64,000 nt of DNA from Chloroflexota bacterium (GTDB lineage: Bacteria; Chloroflexota; Chloroflexia; Thermomicrobiales; UBA6265), in the NCBI GenBank assembly GCA_023423795.1, contig JAFAEX010000309.1:1-64000 (forward strand). Reading direction: 5' to 3'. Positions 51,876 to 61,217 of this stretch are shown one piece after another. The notes under the pieces were generated by a model. The model saw only the letters and a program-made list of their open reading frames with translations, had not been told where the DNA came from and made no database searches. The position numbers and the translations under genes were made by a program. Position 1 is the stretch's first letter; every line of letters starts with the position of its first letter.

Positions 51876-52697
51876 TCAATCGGCGGCGAGCGCGATGACG
51901 GCGGCAAAGCGGCCGGTCGTCGCACCCTGTCCGCGATGCGAGAACCAGCCCTCGCCGCAGCAGGTGCAGATCCCCGCCCGCTCGACGTACGCCGGAGCAA
52001 CGCCCGCCCGCTCCAGCAGCAGCGCGTTCGCCGCCGCGAGGTCCAGCGCCGGCTGCCCGCTCGGGTGCACCGCAACCGCGATCTCCCCGCCGCGACCGCC
52101 TGTTTGCGACCATTCGGCGATCACATCGCCGCCGACCGGATAGCAGCACGGCCCGATCGCCGGCCCGATCGCGGCGCGGATATCGGCCGGCCGGATGCCG
52201 AATTCCTCGTGCAGGGCGCGAACGGCGGCGCTTGCCACGTTGGCGACCGTTCCGCGCCAGCCCGCGTGGATCGCCGCCACCGCGCGGGCCCGGCCGTCCG
52301 GTCCGAGACCGACGAGCAGCAGCGGCAGGCAATCGGCGTGGAGCGAAAACAGCACCGGTCCCGGCTCGTTCGTCACCAGCGCGTCGCCCAGCCCGATCTT
52401 GCCGGAGCCCGGGCGCGAACCGATCCCGGCGTCGCCTGCCCGCGCGCGCAGCACCGTGTTTCCGTGAACCTGCCCCGGCGTGACGAGCCGGTTCGGATCG
52501 ACGCCGATGGCGTGGCACCACGCCTGCCGGTTGACCCAGGCGTCGTCCTTGTCTCGGGGCGGGCTGTAGCCCACGTTGCCGTCGGCAACCCCCATTCCGG
52601 GCACGCAGCGCGTGTACCCGTGGACGACGCCCGGAATCGCCGCAAGCAGCGGGCTGCGGAAAACCGGCAGCGTGCGTGCCGGGGCCTGCGCGGTCAC
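51876..52697 (-). CDS. pgeF: Purine nucleoside phosphorylase-like PgeF/YfiH (laccase domain)
   Basis: A 273-aa YfiH/DUF152 protein, a zinc enzyme with purine-nucleoside phosphorylase/deaminase or peptidoglycan-editing roles. Metal-site motifs HADCLP, HAGWRG, GPAIGPCCY and the C-terminal ICTCCGEGWFSHR are all present. The GTG overlaps the previous stop (GTGA). Confidence 0.93.
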   Translation of the reverse strand: MTAQAPARTLPVFRSPLLAAIPGVVHGYTRCVPGMGVADGNVGYSPPRDKDDAWVNRQAWCHAIGVDPNRLVTPGQVHGNTVLRARAGDAGIGSRPGSGKIGLGDALVTNEPGPVLFSLHADCLPLLLVGLGPDGRARAVAAIHAGWRGTVANVASAAVRALHEEFGIRPADIRAAIGPAIGPCCYPVGGDVIAEWSQTGGRGGEIAVAVHPSGQPALDLAAANALLLERAGVAPAYVERAGICTCCGEGWFSHRGQGATTGRFAAVIALAAD

Positions 52698-54340
52698 GAT
52701 CCCGTCACCTCCCGCGCCGCGTCGAGGATGATCGAATCGACGACCTGCTCCACCGGCGCGTGGTCGTCGGTGAACACCACCGGCCCCGGCTCGACGATGC
52801 GCGGCGCGCCGAGCGGCGCCCGCGCCGCCACCTCGCGCATCGGCGAATCGACCGGGAACAACTCCGCCGCGCCGGCGATGTTCTCCAATGACGAGGGCGC
52901 GTCGGTGCCGATCACGATCGTGTTCAGGTACCCATCGACGTCGATCGCGTAGACGTGGTCGAACGCCGCCCGCATCGTCGAGGCGATCGATTCCACCAAC
53001 CGGTAATCCGTCACCGTGCGCCCGACGTTGACGACCGCCGCCCCGCCCGGCGACAGGTGGTCGGAGACTTCCTCGAAGAACTCCACCGAGGAAAGTTGGA
53101 ACGGGATGTACGGCTGCCGGTAGGCGTCGATCGCGATGAGATCATAGACGTGGTCGCTGGTCCGCAGCGCGTAGCGGCCGTCCTCAACGATCACGTTGAC
53201 GTTCGGCAGGTCGCCCAACCCGAACCAGGTGTGCGCCACGTCGATGATGTCCGGGTCGATCTCGACGCCATCGATCGGGATCGGCCCAAACACGCGCGGG
53301 TCGCTCATCTGCCGGGCGCTGCTGCCGCCGGCCAGCCCAATCACCATAACCCGTTCGACATTGGCCGGCTGGAAACCGTCCACGACCAGCGGACCCAGCA
53401 TCATCGCGTCCCACGGCCCGCCGGTGAGCAACCGGTCGGGGTCGTAGACGGAATGGACCGCGTGCCCCTCGTTGAGGATCAGCAGGTTCGCCCCATTCTC
53501 CTCGACGACCTGGATGTAGTTGTAGGCCGAGTCCCGCTCTTCGAGCAGGACGCCGCGCTCGGCCGGGCGCATGCCCGCCGGCGCGGCCGCCGCCGCCGCC
53601 GGCACCAGCAGCCCGAGCAGCACCGCCGCCAGCGCCATACCCGTGGAGCGCACCAGCAGCAACCCGACGACGGAGGGCACGAGCAGCGCCAGCGCCAGCA
53701 CGAGATACGTCCGCGTGGTGCCCAGCGTCGGGATCAGCAGCAGGACCGGCAGGAAACTGCCGGCGATCGAGCCCAGCGTGGACAGCGCGTAGATATTGCC
53801 GGCCGTATTCCCGGCGCTGCCCACGTCGCGCACGTCGAGGCGGATCGCGTACGGGGTGACGAACCCCAGCAGCGTCACCGGCAACGCCATCAGCAGCAGC
53901 ACGCCCACGAGCGCGCCGTAGAACGCCCCGACGTCGTAGCGGGCGAAGGCATCCAGCGAAGACATCAGGATCGGCCGCGCCACCACCGGGATCAATCCGA
54001 TCAGCACGGCGGCAAAAGCCGTTACCGCGTACAGCACGAGCGGCGTCGGGCGCTTGTCGGCGACGCGCCCTCCTATCCAGTACCCGAAGGAGAGGAACGC
54101 CAGCGTGATGCCGATGATGGTCGCCCATATGAAGGTAGACGACCCGAAGTACGGGGCCACCAGCCGCGAGGTCGCGAGTTCCGCCCCGAGACTGGCGAAC
54201 CCGCCGCAAAAGACGATGAGGCCGAGGAGCGGGGGACGGCGAACGACGGCGGGCGAAACCGGCGCCGCAATCGGCGCGTTTGTATCGGTGGCAGGGGACG
54301 GGGCGACCCGCCCGGAGCCGGTGGAGGCATTGGCCTGCAT
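52694..54340 (-). CDS. Membrane-fused spermidine synthase-like protein
   Basis: A 548-aa protein. The N-terminal half has seven or eight hydrophobic helices (for example LIVFCGGFASLGAELATSR, GSIAGSFLPVLLLIPTLG). The C-terminal half is a polyamine-synthase-like methyltransferase fold (VMVIGLAGGSSARQM, GVEIDPDIIDVAH, DGRYALRT, IDAYR). The family is common, but the usual GxGxG and catalytic Asp context are altered (IDAY rather than DxxD), so aminopropyl transfer is uncertain. It leads the spermidine synthase-like, pgeF, yggS operon. Confidence 0.85.
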   Translation of the reverse strand: MQANASTGSGRVAPSPATDTNAPIAAPVSPAVVRRPPLLGLIVFCGGFASLGAELATSRLVAPYFGSSTFIWATIIGITLAFLSFGYWIGGRVADKRPTPLVLYAVTAFAAVLIGLIPVVARPILMSSLDAFARYDVGAFYGALVGVLLLMALPVTLLGFVTPYAIRLDVRDVGSAGNTAGNIYALSTLGSIAGSFLPVLLLIPTLGTTRTYLVLALALLVPSVVGLLLVRSTGMALAAVLLGLLVPAAAAAAPAGMRPAERGVLLEERDSAYNYIQVVEENGANLLILNEGHAVHSVYDPDRLLTGGPWDAMMLGPLVVDGFQPANVERVMVIGLAGGSSARQMSDPRVFGPIPIDGVEIDPDIIDVAHTWFGLGDLPNVNVIVEDGRYALRTSDHVYDLIAIDAYRQPYIPFQLSSVEFFEEVSDHLSPGGAAVVNVGRTVTDYRLVESIASTMRAAFDHVYAIDVDGYLNTIVIGTDAPSSLENIAGAAELFPVDSPMREVAARAPLGAPRIVEPGPVVFTDDHAPVEQVVDSIILDAAREVTGS

Positions 54341-54485
54341 GCGGTGAGGGATCCCTGTCGCGGAAAGCGGTCGGCGCCCCGCGGCGCGCCGCTTGAGTAT
54401 AGCCGCCGCCCGTCCGCCCCTCGTGGCCGGGCCGGGTGCAGGACCGACGGGCCATCCCCCGTGACGTCCGTACGCCGTGAGCGGC

Positions 54486-54513
54486 TTGACATCCGGGGTC
54501 CGGTGTGTAGGCT
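54486..54513 (+). promoter_or_regulatory. Promoter of the small secreted-protein gene
   Basis: TTGACA (54486-54491) and TAGGCT (54508-54513) are 16 bp apart. A second overlapping TAGGCT lies at 54513-54518. Confidence 0.6.
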
Positions 54514-54519
54514 AGGCTA

Positions 54520-54620
54520 TGGCCGCAGACCCCGCGTTGGCCCAATCGCGCGAGGGAAGCGAGAGGGGCCTAACCGCTGCGCGTGGGTAGCGGCGGGGAT
54601 GGATCCAGAGGGAAGGAGAA
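54520..54620 (+). ncRNA. Structured leader, riboswitch class not assigned
   Basis: The roughly 100-nt leader contains GGGGCCTAACC followed by a CCGCT/AGCGG hairpin, then GTAGCGGCGGGGATGG. The GGCCTAA...GGTAGCGG order loosely recalls the 3' half of the c-di-GMP-I (GEMM) aptamer, but the diagnostic GCAAACC and CGCAAAGCC segments are missing or altered. It could be another element or ordinary leader. Confidence 0.25.
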
Positions 54621-54627
54621 TTCCGCG

Positions 54628-54918
54628 ATGCGCATGTTCGATCTGGTGGAGCTTCGGCGGGTCGCTGCCGGTTTGGCGGCGGCGGGTCTGCTCACCGCTT
54701 CGCTGGCCGGCGCGGCCGCGGCGCAGGATATCGAGACGGCGGCCGGCGGCAACGGCGGCGGCTCCAGCGCCGACGCCAGCGGCGGCGCGGTGACCATCGG
54801 CGACGTCGATTCCGGCAACAGCAGCGGCGCCAGCATCGGCGCTGCCGCGATCGATTCGATCATGGTCGGCGGCGACGACATCGCCGCCAACGCGATCGCC
54901 GCGATCCTGGGCAGCTAG
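54628..54918 (+). CDS. Small secreted Gly/Ala/Ser-rich protein
   Basis: A 96-aa protein. A signal peptide (RRVAAGLAAAGLLTASLAGA, cleavage likely after AAAA before QD) leaves about 63 residues rich in Gly, Ala, Ser and Asp with no Cys or aromatics (GGNGGGSSADASGGAVTI, SGNSSGASIGAAAIDS). It is a hypothetical exported structural or adhesive protein. GGAAGGAGAA lies 8 nt before the ATG; a strong promoter precedes and a strong terminator follows, so it is a highly expressed single-gene unit. Confidence 0.75.
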   Translation: MRMFDLVELRRVAAGLAAAGLLTASLAGAAAAQDIETAAGGNGGGSSADASGGAVTIGDVDSGNSSGASIGAAAIDSIMVGGDDIAANAIAAILGS

Positions 54919-54938
54919 CCCGGCATCTCCGATCGTCC

Positions 54939-54976
54939 AGCGCCCCTCGCGACCCCGGTCGCGAGGGGCGCTTTTT
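54939..54976 (+). terminator. Strong intrinsic terminator
   Basis: AGCGCCCCTCGCGAC pairs perfectly with GTCGCGAGGGGCGCT, followed by TTTTT, 20 bp after the small secreted-protein gene. Confidence 0.93.
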
Positions 54977-56055
54977 CGTTCCCGCCAGCTTCGGCAATCC
55001 GGAACTCGGGCTATACCAGTTTCTACTGTCCAGTGATCATTATTGTTCGAGCAGTGCCCACATCGTCGGACGTATCCCGGCATGTCATCGGCGCGAACGT
55101 CGATCCCGGCAAGCTACCTCGACGGATCGCCGCGGACGAGACGATCCGGAACCACGGCCGGACAGGAGCATCCGAATCGACCGCGGCGGCTGCGCGAAAC
55201 GTTCGTCGCCACCGACATGCCCGATCCTGACGTCGCTCAAGGAGAGAGCCTGTTCTCGGAGACAACTGGCGTCGGCCAAACCGCCCTTTGACCGATCGCG
55301 CCTGCCGAAGCCCGTTAGCCAATCCTGCCAGCGCGCAGGAGCTTGCTCGACGCCGTACTCGCCACCGGTGCGCCTGGTGCGTTTTGCGGGCAATGCGGAT
55401 TATCCGCATTGCGACGGCGATCGTGTGGTCGGCTCCTGCACGGTGAACCTCAACCGTTCCGGGTCCACGATGTCGTGGCCGTCGCCGACGATCGCTACGG
55501 TCTCAGTCGCGGCCCCCACCGACGGAGATCGCCGGCGGTTCTCCCTTCGTCGGTCCGACCGGTTTCGACGTACCCGCCCAGGCACGTCATGCGGCGTCCA
55601 CGGAGCGTCGAACATCCATGTCCCTGCATCGCGGTCATGGCCTGGGGCCGTACGATCGCGACCTTCCGCTTACGACCCTTCAATCATCGGCCGGGTCCGG
55701 TACGTCGGTCCACGGCCGAGCCGGAGCGCATCGTGAACCGCGTATCGGCGGCCGGTGGCTCGTTCAGTTGCGACACATCATCCGAACTGGCCGATGCGGT
55801 GTAGAGAACAGTGGCGGAACCTCGATTGGCCGAGGCTCGACTGCGGAGCCCGCCATCGGGATCGTCCTGCCGACGATGAGGAGATCGCGCCGAATCACCC
55901 CGATGATTTCACGCGATTTTCATCTTTATCAATCGTCTGACTCATGCACTTCCGTGCACGATCGACTTCAATGGCTTGACCGCTTCGCGATCGCGTGGGC
56001 GGGCGTGGTGGCAACCGCAGTCGGCCGCCGCGAGGGACACATAAAGGGGGATCCC
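54977..56055. other. Roughly 1 kb without a convincing gene
   Basis: Short frames on both strands lack ribosome sites and family motifs. The region includes a perfect 11-bp-arm palindrome (55390-55412), AT-rich patches near 55005-55045 and 55915-55945, and a small TGCAC-TTCC-GTGCA hairpin at about 55943-55956 close to the expected promoter of the next gene. It could hold a decayed gene or an untranslated RNA. Confidence 0.5.
55390..55412. promoter_or_regulatory. 23-bp palindrome
   Basis: GCAATGCGGAT and ATCCGCATTGC face each other around a single T. The arms are perfect; no flanking gene or T-run explains it as a terminator. It may be an operator. Confidence 0.5.
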
Positions 56056-57312
56056 GTGGATCAACGACGATTCGACGCGCTTGCGCGGAACCTGGCCGCC
56101 GCGGTTGACCGGCGGACCACGATCCGTGCCGCCATCGCCGGCGCCCTCGCCGCCGTCGCCGCCCGTGCCGGGGACGAGGCCGAGGCCGCGCCGGAGGCGG
56201 AGGCCTGTCGCAGGATCGGTTCCAAGTGCAACCGGAAGAAGCACAAGTGCTGCTTCGGTGGCCGTTGCAGCAAGAAGCGGTGCCGCTGCGCCCGCGGTCA
56301 AAAGCAATGCCGCCGGACCTGCATCCCGCAGGGCAACTGCTGCACCGACGCCGATTGCGGGGCGAACGCCCAATGCCTGGCCGATGGGACGTGCGCCCCG
56401 CTTCTGACCTGCACCGCCCCGTTGACGGTGTGCGGCACGGACTGTGTGGACACCCAGACCGACGAGGACCACTGCGGCGCCTGTGGTCAGCCGTGCGCCG
56501 ACAACGAAACCTGCCGCGACGGCGCCTGCTTGGTGCTCGTGACGCCGAGCGAGTTGAACGGTTGGACGAACCCCAAGCCGAAGGTGGCTTACGAGACGGT
56601 GGCATTCGAGGTAGGACCGGGGAATCCGCCTGTTGGTGACGGCAGCATCAGGTTCAAGCTGGTGGACAATTCGGACTCCCGCGCGTTGTTCAACAACGTG
56701 TCGTACGCCGGCTTGCGTCTGGACGAACTCGACGAACTGCGCTATGCAACGTATGTAACAAACGGTTCGGGCACTGGCGTTGTCGCGCCGGCGGTCAAAT
56801 TGCCGTCCGTCAACGTGCCGAAGGTCGGCGGCGGAGTCCAGTTCGCCTCGTTCGTTTACGAGCCGCATTACGACACCCGTAGCACCGGATCGGGGATCGG
56901 GCCGTCCGTCGTGAATCTGGACGAATGGCAGGAATGGGACACCTTGGCCGGCACCGCGCGGTGGTGGGCAACCAAGGACATTCCGGACCCAACGAATCCA
57001 AGCGAGTTCATCATGTGCAACCCGAACGGTGGCAACGCGAACACCGCTGCGTGCAACGGCAAGATCTACGTTTCCTGGGCCACGGTAATGACCGCGGCGC
57101 CGGATGCCGTGATCTCGCCGGGCATCGACAACGGTCTCCAGATCGAGACCGGGAGCGGGTCGCCGCAGGCCGACGGGTACGTGGATTACCTGAGGATCAA
57201 CGGCACGACGTTCGACTTCGAGCCGGACGCGCAGAGCTCGGCCGGCAAGTCGGGCCGCAAGGCTTCGGGGCGCAGCGGGAAGACGCAGCGGCGCGGCAAG
57301 AACCGCCGCTAA
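56056..57312 (+). CDS. Cysteine-rich secreted protein (Stig1-like repeats)
   Basis: A 418-aa protein. The leader MDQRRFDALARNLA with paired arginines and an Ala-rich helix is of a style I associate with Thermomicrobia surface proteins (Tat-like). Residues about 50-150 hold many cysteines, including CFGGRCSKKRC, and a Stig1-like CGTDCVD...HCGACGQPCADN module. The rest is a beta-rich domain with few cysteines (VSYAGLRLDELDELRYATYV, SGIGPSVVNLDEWQEWD) and a Lys/Arg/Ser-rich tail. The GTG at 56056 has AAAGGGGG upstream; the longer 564-aa frame from 55618 is not credible. Function unknown. Confidence 0.75.
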   Translation: MDQRRFDALARNLAAAVDRRTTIRAAIAGALAAVAARAGDEAEAAPEAEACRRIGSKCNRKKHKCCFGGRCSKKRCRCARGQKQCRRTCIPQGNCCTDADCGANAQCLADGTCAPLLTCTAPLTVCGTDCVDTQTDEDHCGACGQPCADNETCRDGACLVLVTPSELNGWTNPKPKVAYETVAFEVGPGNPPVGDGSIRFKLVDNSDSRALFNNVSYAGLRLDELDELRYATYVTNGSGTGVVAPAVKLPSVNVPKVGGGVQFASFVYEPHYDTRSTGSGIGPSVVNLDEWQEWDTLAGTARWWATKDIPDPTNPSEFIMCNPNGGNANTAACNGKIYVSWATVMTAAPDAVISPGIDNGLQIETGSGSPQADGYVDYLRINGTTFDFEPDAQSSAGKSGRKASGRSGKTQRRGKNRR

Positions 57313-57330
57313 ACGCATCCTCGCATGACG

Positions 57331-57364
57331 GAAACCGGGCGGGCCATTCGGCCCGCCCGGTTTC
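57331..57364. terminator. Bidirectional terminator between convergent genes
   Basis: A 15-bp perfect stem (GAAACCGGGCGGGCC/GGCCCGCCCGGTTTC) around ATTC separates the cysteine-rich gene (+) from the VWA gene (-). Confidence 0.85.
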
Positions 57365-57410
57365 CGTTGCCGTCCGCTCCACAGGGTGCTCAAACGGTTG
57401 CTCGTCGCCC

Positions 57411-59612
57411 CTACCCCACCCATTTCCGCTTGTTGGCCACGTAATCGACCAGGATGTACTCCCCCAGCCGGTCCGGAGTGGCGACGAACACCCGCCCATT
57501 GTTGATTCGCATCAGGTCGTTGATGAACTGCACCATGTACGGGGACCGCTCCAGCATGAACGTGTTGATCGTGATCCCGTCCCGCGTGCAGCGCACCACT
57601 TCCTTCAGCGTTTCCTGGAACGTGCGCGGCGTGGGAGGGTAGCTGAAACGGACGTGCCCGTTGTCGAAGTGGGCCGTCGGCTCGCCGTCGGTGATGACGA
57701 TGATCTGCCGGTTGCTCCCCTTCTGCCGCCCGAGGATCTGTCGAGCCAACTGGAACCCGTGCTGCATGTTCGTTCCGTAGTTGTATTCGTTCCAGTCGAG
57801 CGTCGGCAGGTCGGCCGGTTTGATCTCCTGCGCGAGGTACGAGAACCCGATGATGGAAAGGTGGTCCCGCGGGTACTTGCCGCGGATCAGCGAATCCAGC
57901 GCCAGCGCGACCTTCTTGGCCGCGTTGAAGCAACCGTTGTAGAGCATCGAGCGGGACATATCGACCATCAGCACCGTGCTGACCCGCGTCGCGTACTCCG
58001 TCCGGTACACCTCGAAATCGCGAGGCTGCAACCGCACCCCGCGCGATCCCGTATGCTCCCCTCGCTGGACTGCGTTCATGATCGTCTTCGGAATGTCGAG
58101 CAGGAACGGGTCGCCCCACTCGTAGGGCTTGGTCAGGTCGGTCCGGTCGCCCGCGCCGCCCTCCCGCCGCAGGTCGTGCTGGCCGATCCGGTCCCGCTTG
58201 AGGTCGGCGAAGATGTCGGTCAGCGCCTTCTCGCCGATCTTGCGCACGCCCTGCGGGGTCAATTCGTAGCCGCGCCGCCCCTTGGCGATGTAGCCGGCAT
58301 CCTCCAGCATCCGGGCGAACTCCCGGAGCTGGGCCATCTGCTCGTGCTCTTCCTCGCCGAGCAGGTCGCGCACCCGGTCGTCGTCGAGGTCCGCCAGATC
58401 GTTCCAGTCGCGCACCTCGCGCAAATCCTGCTCCAGCTCGTCCAGGTGCTGCAGCCGCTCCATCATCCGCATCGCTTCGGCGAGCGTCAGCGACTCCTCG
58501 CCGGAGAACTGGTAGCGGGACCGCCAGTCGCCGGGCGGCATCATCTGGGCCAGGTTCTGCCCGAGGCGCTCCATCTCCTGCCGCACGCCCTCGTCTTGCA
58601 GGACTGACTGCATCATTCCCTGCAACTGCTGGCGCTGCTCGGCCGACATGGATTGCATGAGCTGCTGCATCGCGCCCATGCGCTGTTGCAGGTGCTCCAT
58701 GAGTTCGTCGATGTTCTTCAACCCCGGCGCGAAGTTGTGGCCCCAGCGGTGCATGAACTCGTCGAAGTTGGGGTCCTCGCCCCGCTGCTGGCGCTCCAGC
58801 ATCTCGTTGAGTTCCTGCATCATTTGGCGCGCGTCCCCGACGTCCTCCGGGGTCATCTCCGACAGCGCCTGCTCCATCCCCTCGAACGCCTGCTGCAGAA
58901 CCTGCTGCTGCAGCATCGCCAGCAACTCGTTGAACTGCTGCCGCGCCTCCGGGGTCATGAAGTCGTAGTCGGTCAGTTCCTTGATCTGCCCCGCCGGGTC
59001 GTTCGGCAGCGCGTCGAGCTGCCCGAGCTTTTTCTCAGCCATCTGCTCGAGCATTTTCATCAGCGCCGGGTCGGGGCGGCCGTCTTCGGCGCCCTCCCCT
59101 TCGCCGTGCTGGCCGTCCTGTCCGCCCGCTTCCTGCGGCGCACCGGATGGCTCGCCCTGCTGCCCGGCCTGGGTTTGGCCCGGTTCGGCGGATTGCCCGC
59201 GCTCGGCGGCCGTCTTACCGCCCGGAGCTGGCCGGTCGGCGTAGTCGATGTCCTCGTCGCCGGCCTCGCCGCGCGCCTCGTCGAGCCGCTTGCGGATGCC
59301 GTCGCGTTCGGTTTCGACGACCTGGTTCAGCTTCTCCCGGATATCGTCGAGCATCGAACCGAGGTCGTAGCGGGAAAGCTGCTCCTGCCGGCGCTCCCGC
59401 AGGCGCTCCATCATTTCGCGCAGACCGGGCACGTGCTCCCCGTCCTGCCGTTCGAAGCCCCAGCGGAACAGCCGCTGGAGCGCGCGGTTGAGGTCGCCGT
59501 CCTGCATCAGGTCGTCGCCCATCGCCCGCATCAGGTCATCTGCCGTGACCGGGTTGATCTGCTGGGTCCCGTCCCAGCGGGAGTAGCGGGAGCCGAGGCG
59601 GTGGATAGGCAT
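57411..59612 (-). CDS. VWA-domain protein partner of an AAA ATPase
   Basis: A 733-aa protein. The N-terminal half is long, helical, Gln/Glu/Met-rich and low in complexity (residues about 130-480, with QQ and EQ-rich coiled stretches). The C-terminal VWA domain has the MIDAS-type VDMSRSM, NYGTNMQHG and VITDGEPTAHFDN. MoxR/ChlI-like ATPases act with such VWA proteins in metallochelatase-like or protein-assembly tasks. It is 42 bp downstream of the AAA gene. Function unknown. Confidence 0.85.
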   Translation of the reverse strand: MPIHRLGSRYSRWDGTQQINPVTADDLMRAMGDDLMQDGDLNRALQRLFRWGFERQDGEHVPGLREMMERLRERRQEQLSRYDLGSMLDDIREKLNQVVETERDGIRKRLDEARGEAGDEDIDYADRPAPGGKTAAERGQSAEPGQTQAGQQGEPSGAPQEAGGQDGQHGEGEGAEDGRPDPALMKMLEQMAEKKLGQLDALPNDPAGQIKELTDYDFMTPEARQQFNELLAMLQQQVLQQAFEGMEQALSEMTPEDVGDARQMMQELNEMLERQQRGEDPNFDEFMHRWGHNFAPGLKNIDELMEHLQQRMGAMQQLMQSMSAEQRQQLQGMMQSVLQDEGVRQEMERLGQNLAQMMPPGDWRSRYQFSGEESLTLAEAMRMMERLQHLDELEQDLREVRDWNDLADLDDDRVRDLLGEEEHEQMAQLREFARMLEDAGYIAKGRRGYELTPQGVRKIGEKALTDIFADLKRDRIGQHDLRREGGAGDRTDLTKPYEWGDPFLLDIPKTIMNAVQRGEHTGSRGVRLQPRDFEVYRTEYATRVSTVLMVDMSRSMLYNGCFNAAKKVALALDSLIRGKYPRDHLSIIGFSYLAQEIKPADLPTLDWNEYNYGTNMQHGFQLARQILGRQKGSNRQIIVITDGEPTAHFDNGHVRFSYPPTPRTFQETLKEVVRCTRDGITINTFMLERSPYMVQFINDLMRINNGRVFVATPDRLGEYILVDYVANKRKWVG

Positions 59613-59654
59613 CGAAAAGGGCTCCGTTCCCGCGCCGGCGGGGTCCGCCCGGCG

Positions 59655-61079
59655 TCAGCGGCTGTACCGGGCCGGGCCGCGCCCGACGTCCTTGTTCAGT
59701 CGTCGGTTGAGGTGCAAACCCTCGAGGACGAACTCCACCGCCGAGGCGACCGCGGCCGGGTTGCCGCCGACGCCCAGCTTCGAGACGGCCTCGGCCACCC
59801 CGTCGAGGTGGCTGATCTGGTGCACGTAGTCGAGCGACGGCATCATGTCCGACGATTCGACCACCAGCCCGTTGTCGAAGGCGAGCACGAGGCGGTCGAA
59901 CTCCCGCACCGAGAAGTGGCGGTTGAAGACCGAGACAACGGCGGACTGCACCAGCTTGTCCACCACCTGGTCCTCGCGGACTTCACCGAGCCCTTCCAGC
60001 TCGATCTTGCCGGTGGTCGAGGCCAGCAGCCCGGCGAGGTCGGAGATGCGCGGCGCGGCCTGCCGCTCGCCCAGCCGGATCGCGCGGCGCGTGGCATTCG
60101 AGATGAGGTTCTCGTAGTTGGCCACACTCATGCGGACCGAGACGCCGGAGCGCTGCGACACGTCGTGCGAGCGCCGCGCGGCGTGCGTGACCTCGGCCAC
60201 GATCTCCTTCATGAACCGCGGTGCCGTCACCTCCACCCCGTCGGTGTCGAAGACGGCCCGCTCCTGGTCCATGATGCCGATTTCGAGTTCGACCGTTTCC
60301 GGGTAATGCGTGCGGATCTGCGAGCCGTAGCGGTCCTTGAGCGGGGTGATGATCCGGCCCCGGTTCGTGTAATCCTCGGGGTTGGCCGAGGCGACGACGA
60401 AGACGTCGAGCGGCAGGCGGATCTTGTAGCCGCGGATCTGCACGTCCCGCTCTTCCATGATGTTGAGCAGGCCGACCTGGATGCGCTCGGCGAGGTCCGG
60501 CAACTCGTTCATCGTGAAGATCCCGCGGTTCGTCCGCGGGATCAGGCCGTAGGAGATCGTCAGTTCGTCGGTCAGGTAGCGGCCCTCGGCCACGCGGATC
60601 GGATCGACCTCGCCGATCAGGTCGGCGATCGTCGTGTCCGGCGTCGCCAGCTTCTCGCCGTAGCGCCGGTCCCGCCCGATCCACTCGACCGGCGTCTCGT
60701 CGCCCTGGGTCTCGATCAGGTCGCGGGCGTACCGGGAGATCGGCTCCAGTGGGTCGTCGTTGATTTCCGATCCGGCCACGACCGGGATCGCGTCGTCGAG
60801 CAGGTTGACCAGGCTGCGGGCGATGCGCGTCTTGGCTTGCCCGCGCTCGCCGAGCAGGATGATGTCCTGCCCGGACAGGATCGCGTTTTCGATCTGCGGG
60901 ATGACCGTCTGGTCGTATCCGACGACGCCGGGGAACAACTCCTCGCCCCGGCGGATCTTGGCGATCAGGTTGGCGCGCATCTCATCCCGGATCGTGCGCG
61001 GCCGGTAGCCGGAAGCGCGCAATTCGCCGAGGGTCTGGGGACGCGCCGCCGGCGCGGACGATGGATCGACGGATGCCAT
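59655..61079 (-). CDS. Magnesium-chelatase-like AAA ATPase
   Basis: A 474-aa AAA+ protein of the ChlI/MoxR-like clade. The P-loop reads GERGQAKTR (Ala where Gly usually precedes Lys), the Walker B is GIFTMNELPDL (Asn for the usual Asp), and SANPEDYTNRGRIITPLKDRYG is the family core. These deviations recur in this clade to my knowledge, so it is probably functional rather than broken. It forms a pair with the VWA gene downstream. Confidence 0.85.
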   Translation of the reverse strand: MASVDPSSAPAARPQTLGELRASGYRPRTIRDEMRANLIAKIRRGEELFPGVVGYDQTVIPQIENAILSGQDIILLGERGQAKTRIARSLVNLLDDAIPVVAGSEINDDPLEPISRYARDLIETQGDETPVEWIGRDRRYGEKLATPDTTIADLIGEVDPIRVAEGRYLTDELTISYGLIPRTNRGIFTMNELPDLAERIQVGLLNIMEERDVQIRGYKIRLPLDVFVVASANPEDYTNRGRIITPLKDRYGSQIRTHYPETVELEIGIMDQERAVFDTDGVEVTAPRFMKEIVAEVTHAARRSHDVSQRSGVSVRMSVANYENLISNATRRAIRLGERQAAPRISDLAGLLASTTGKIELEGLGEVREDQVVDKLVQSAVVSVFNRHFSVREFDRLVLAFDNGLVVESSDMMPSLDYVHQISHLDGVAEAVSKLGVGGNPAAVASAVEFVLEGLHLNRRLNKDVGRGPARYSR

Positions 61080-61217
61080 GCTTACCTCGGGGTGGGCGCG
61101 CGGACGGGACGGGAACGGAGCGCCAGCCGAGGGCGGGTCGCCGGCGGCCGGCCGCGCATGGTGGGGAAAGCCGCGGAGGGCGGCGCGTTCATGATGGTAC
61201 TTGCGCCCCGGGTCGTG

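Noticed and set aside
55618..57312. A 564-aa version of the cysteine-rich protein
   Set aside because: The N-terminal 146 residues show no motif, while the GTG at 56056 has a strong ribosome site and a plausible leader.
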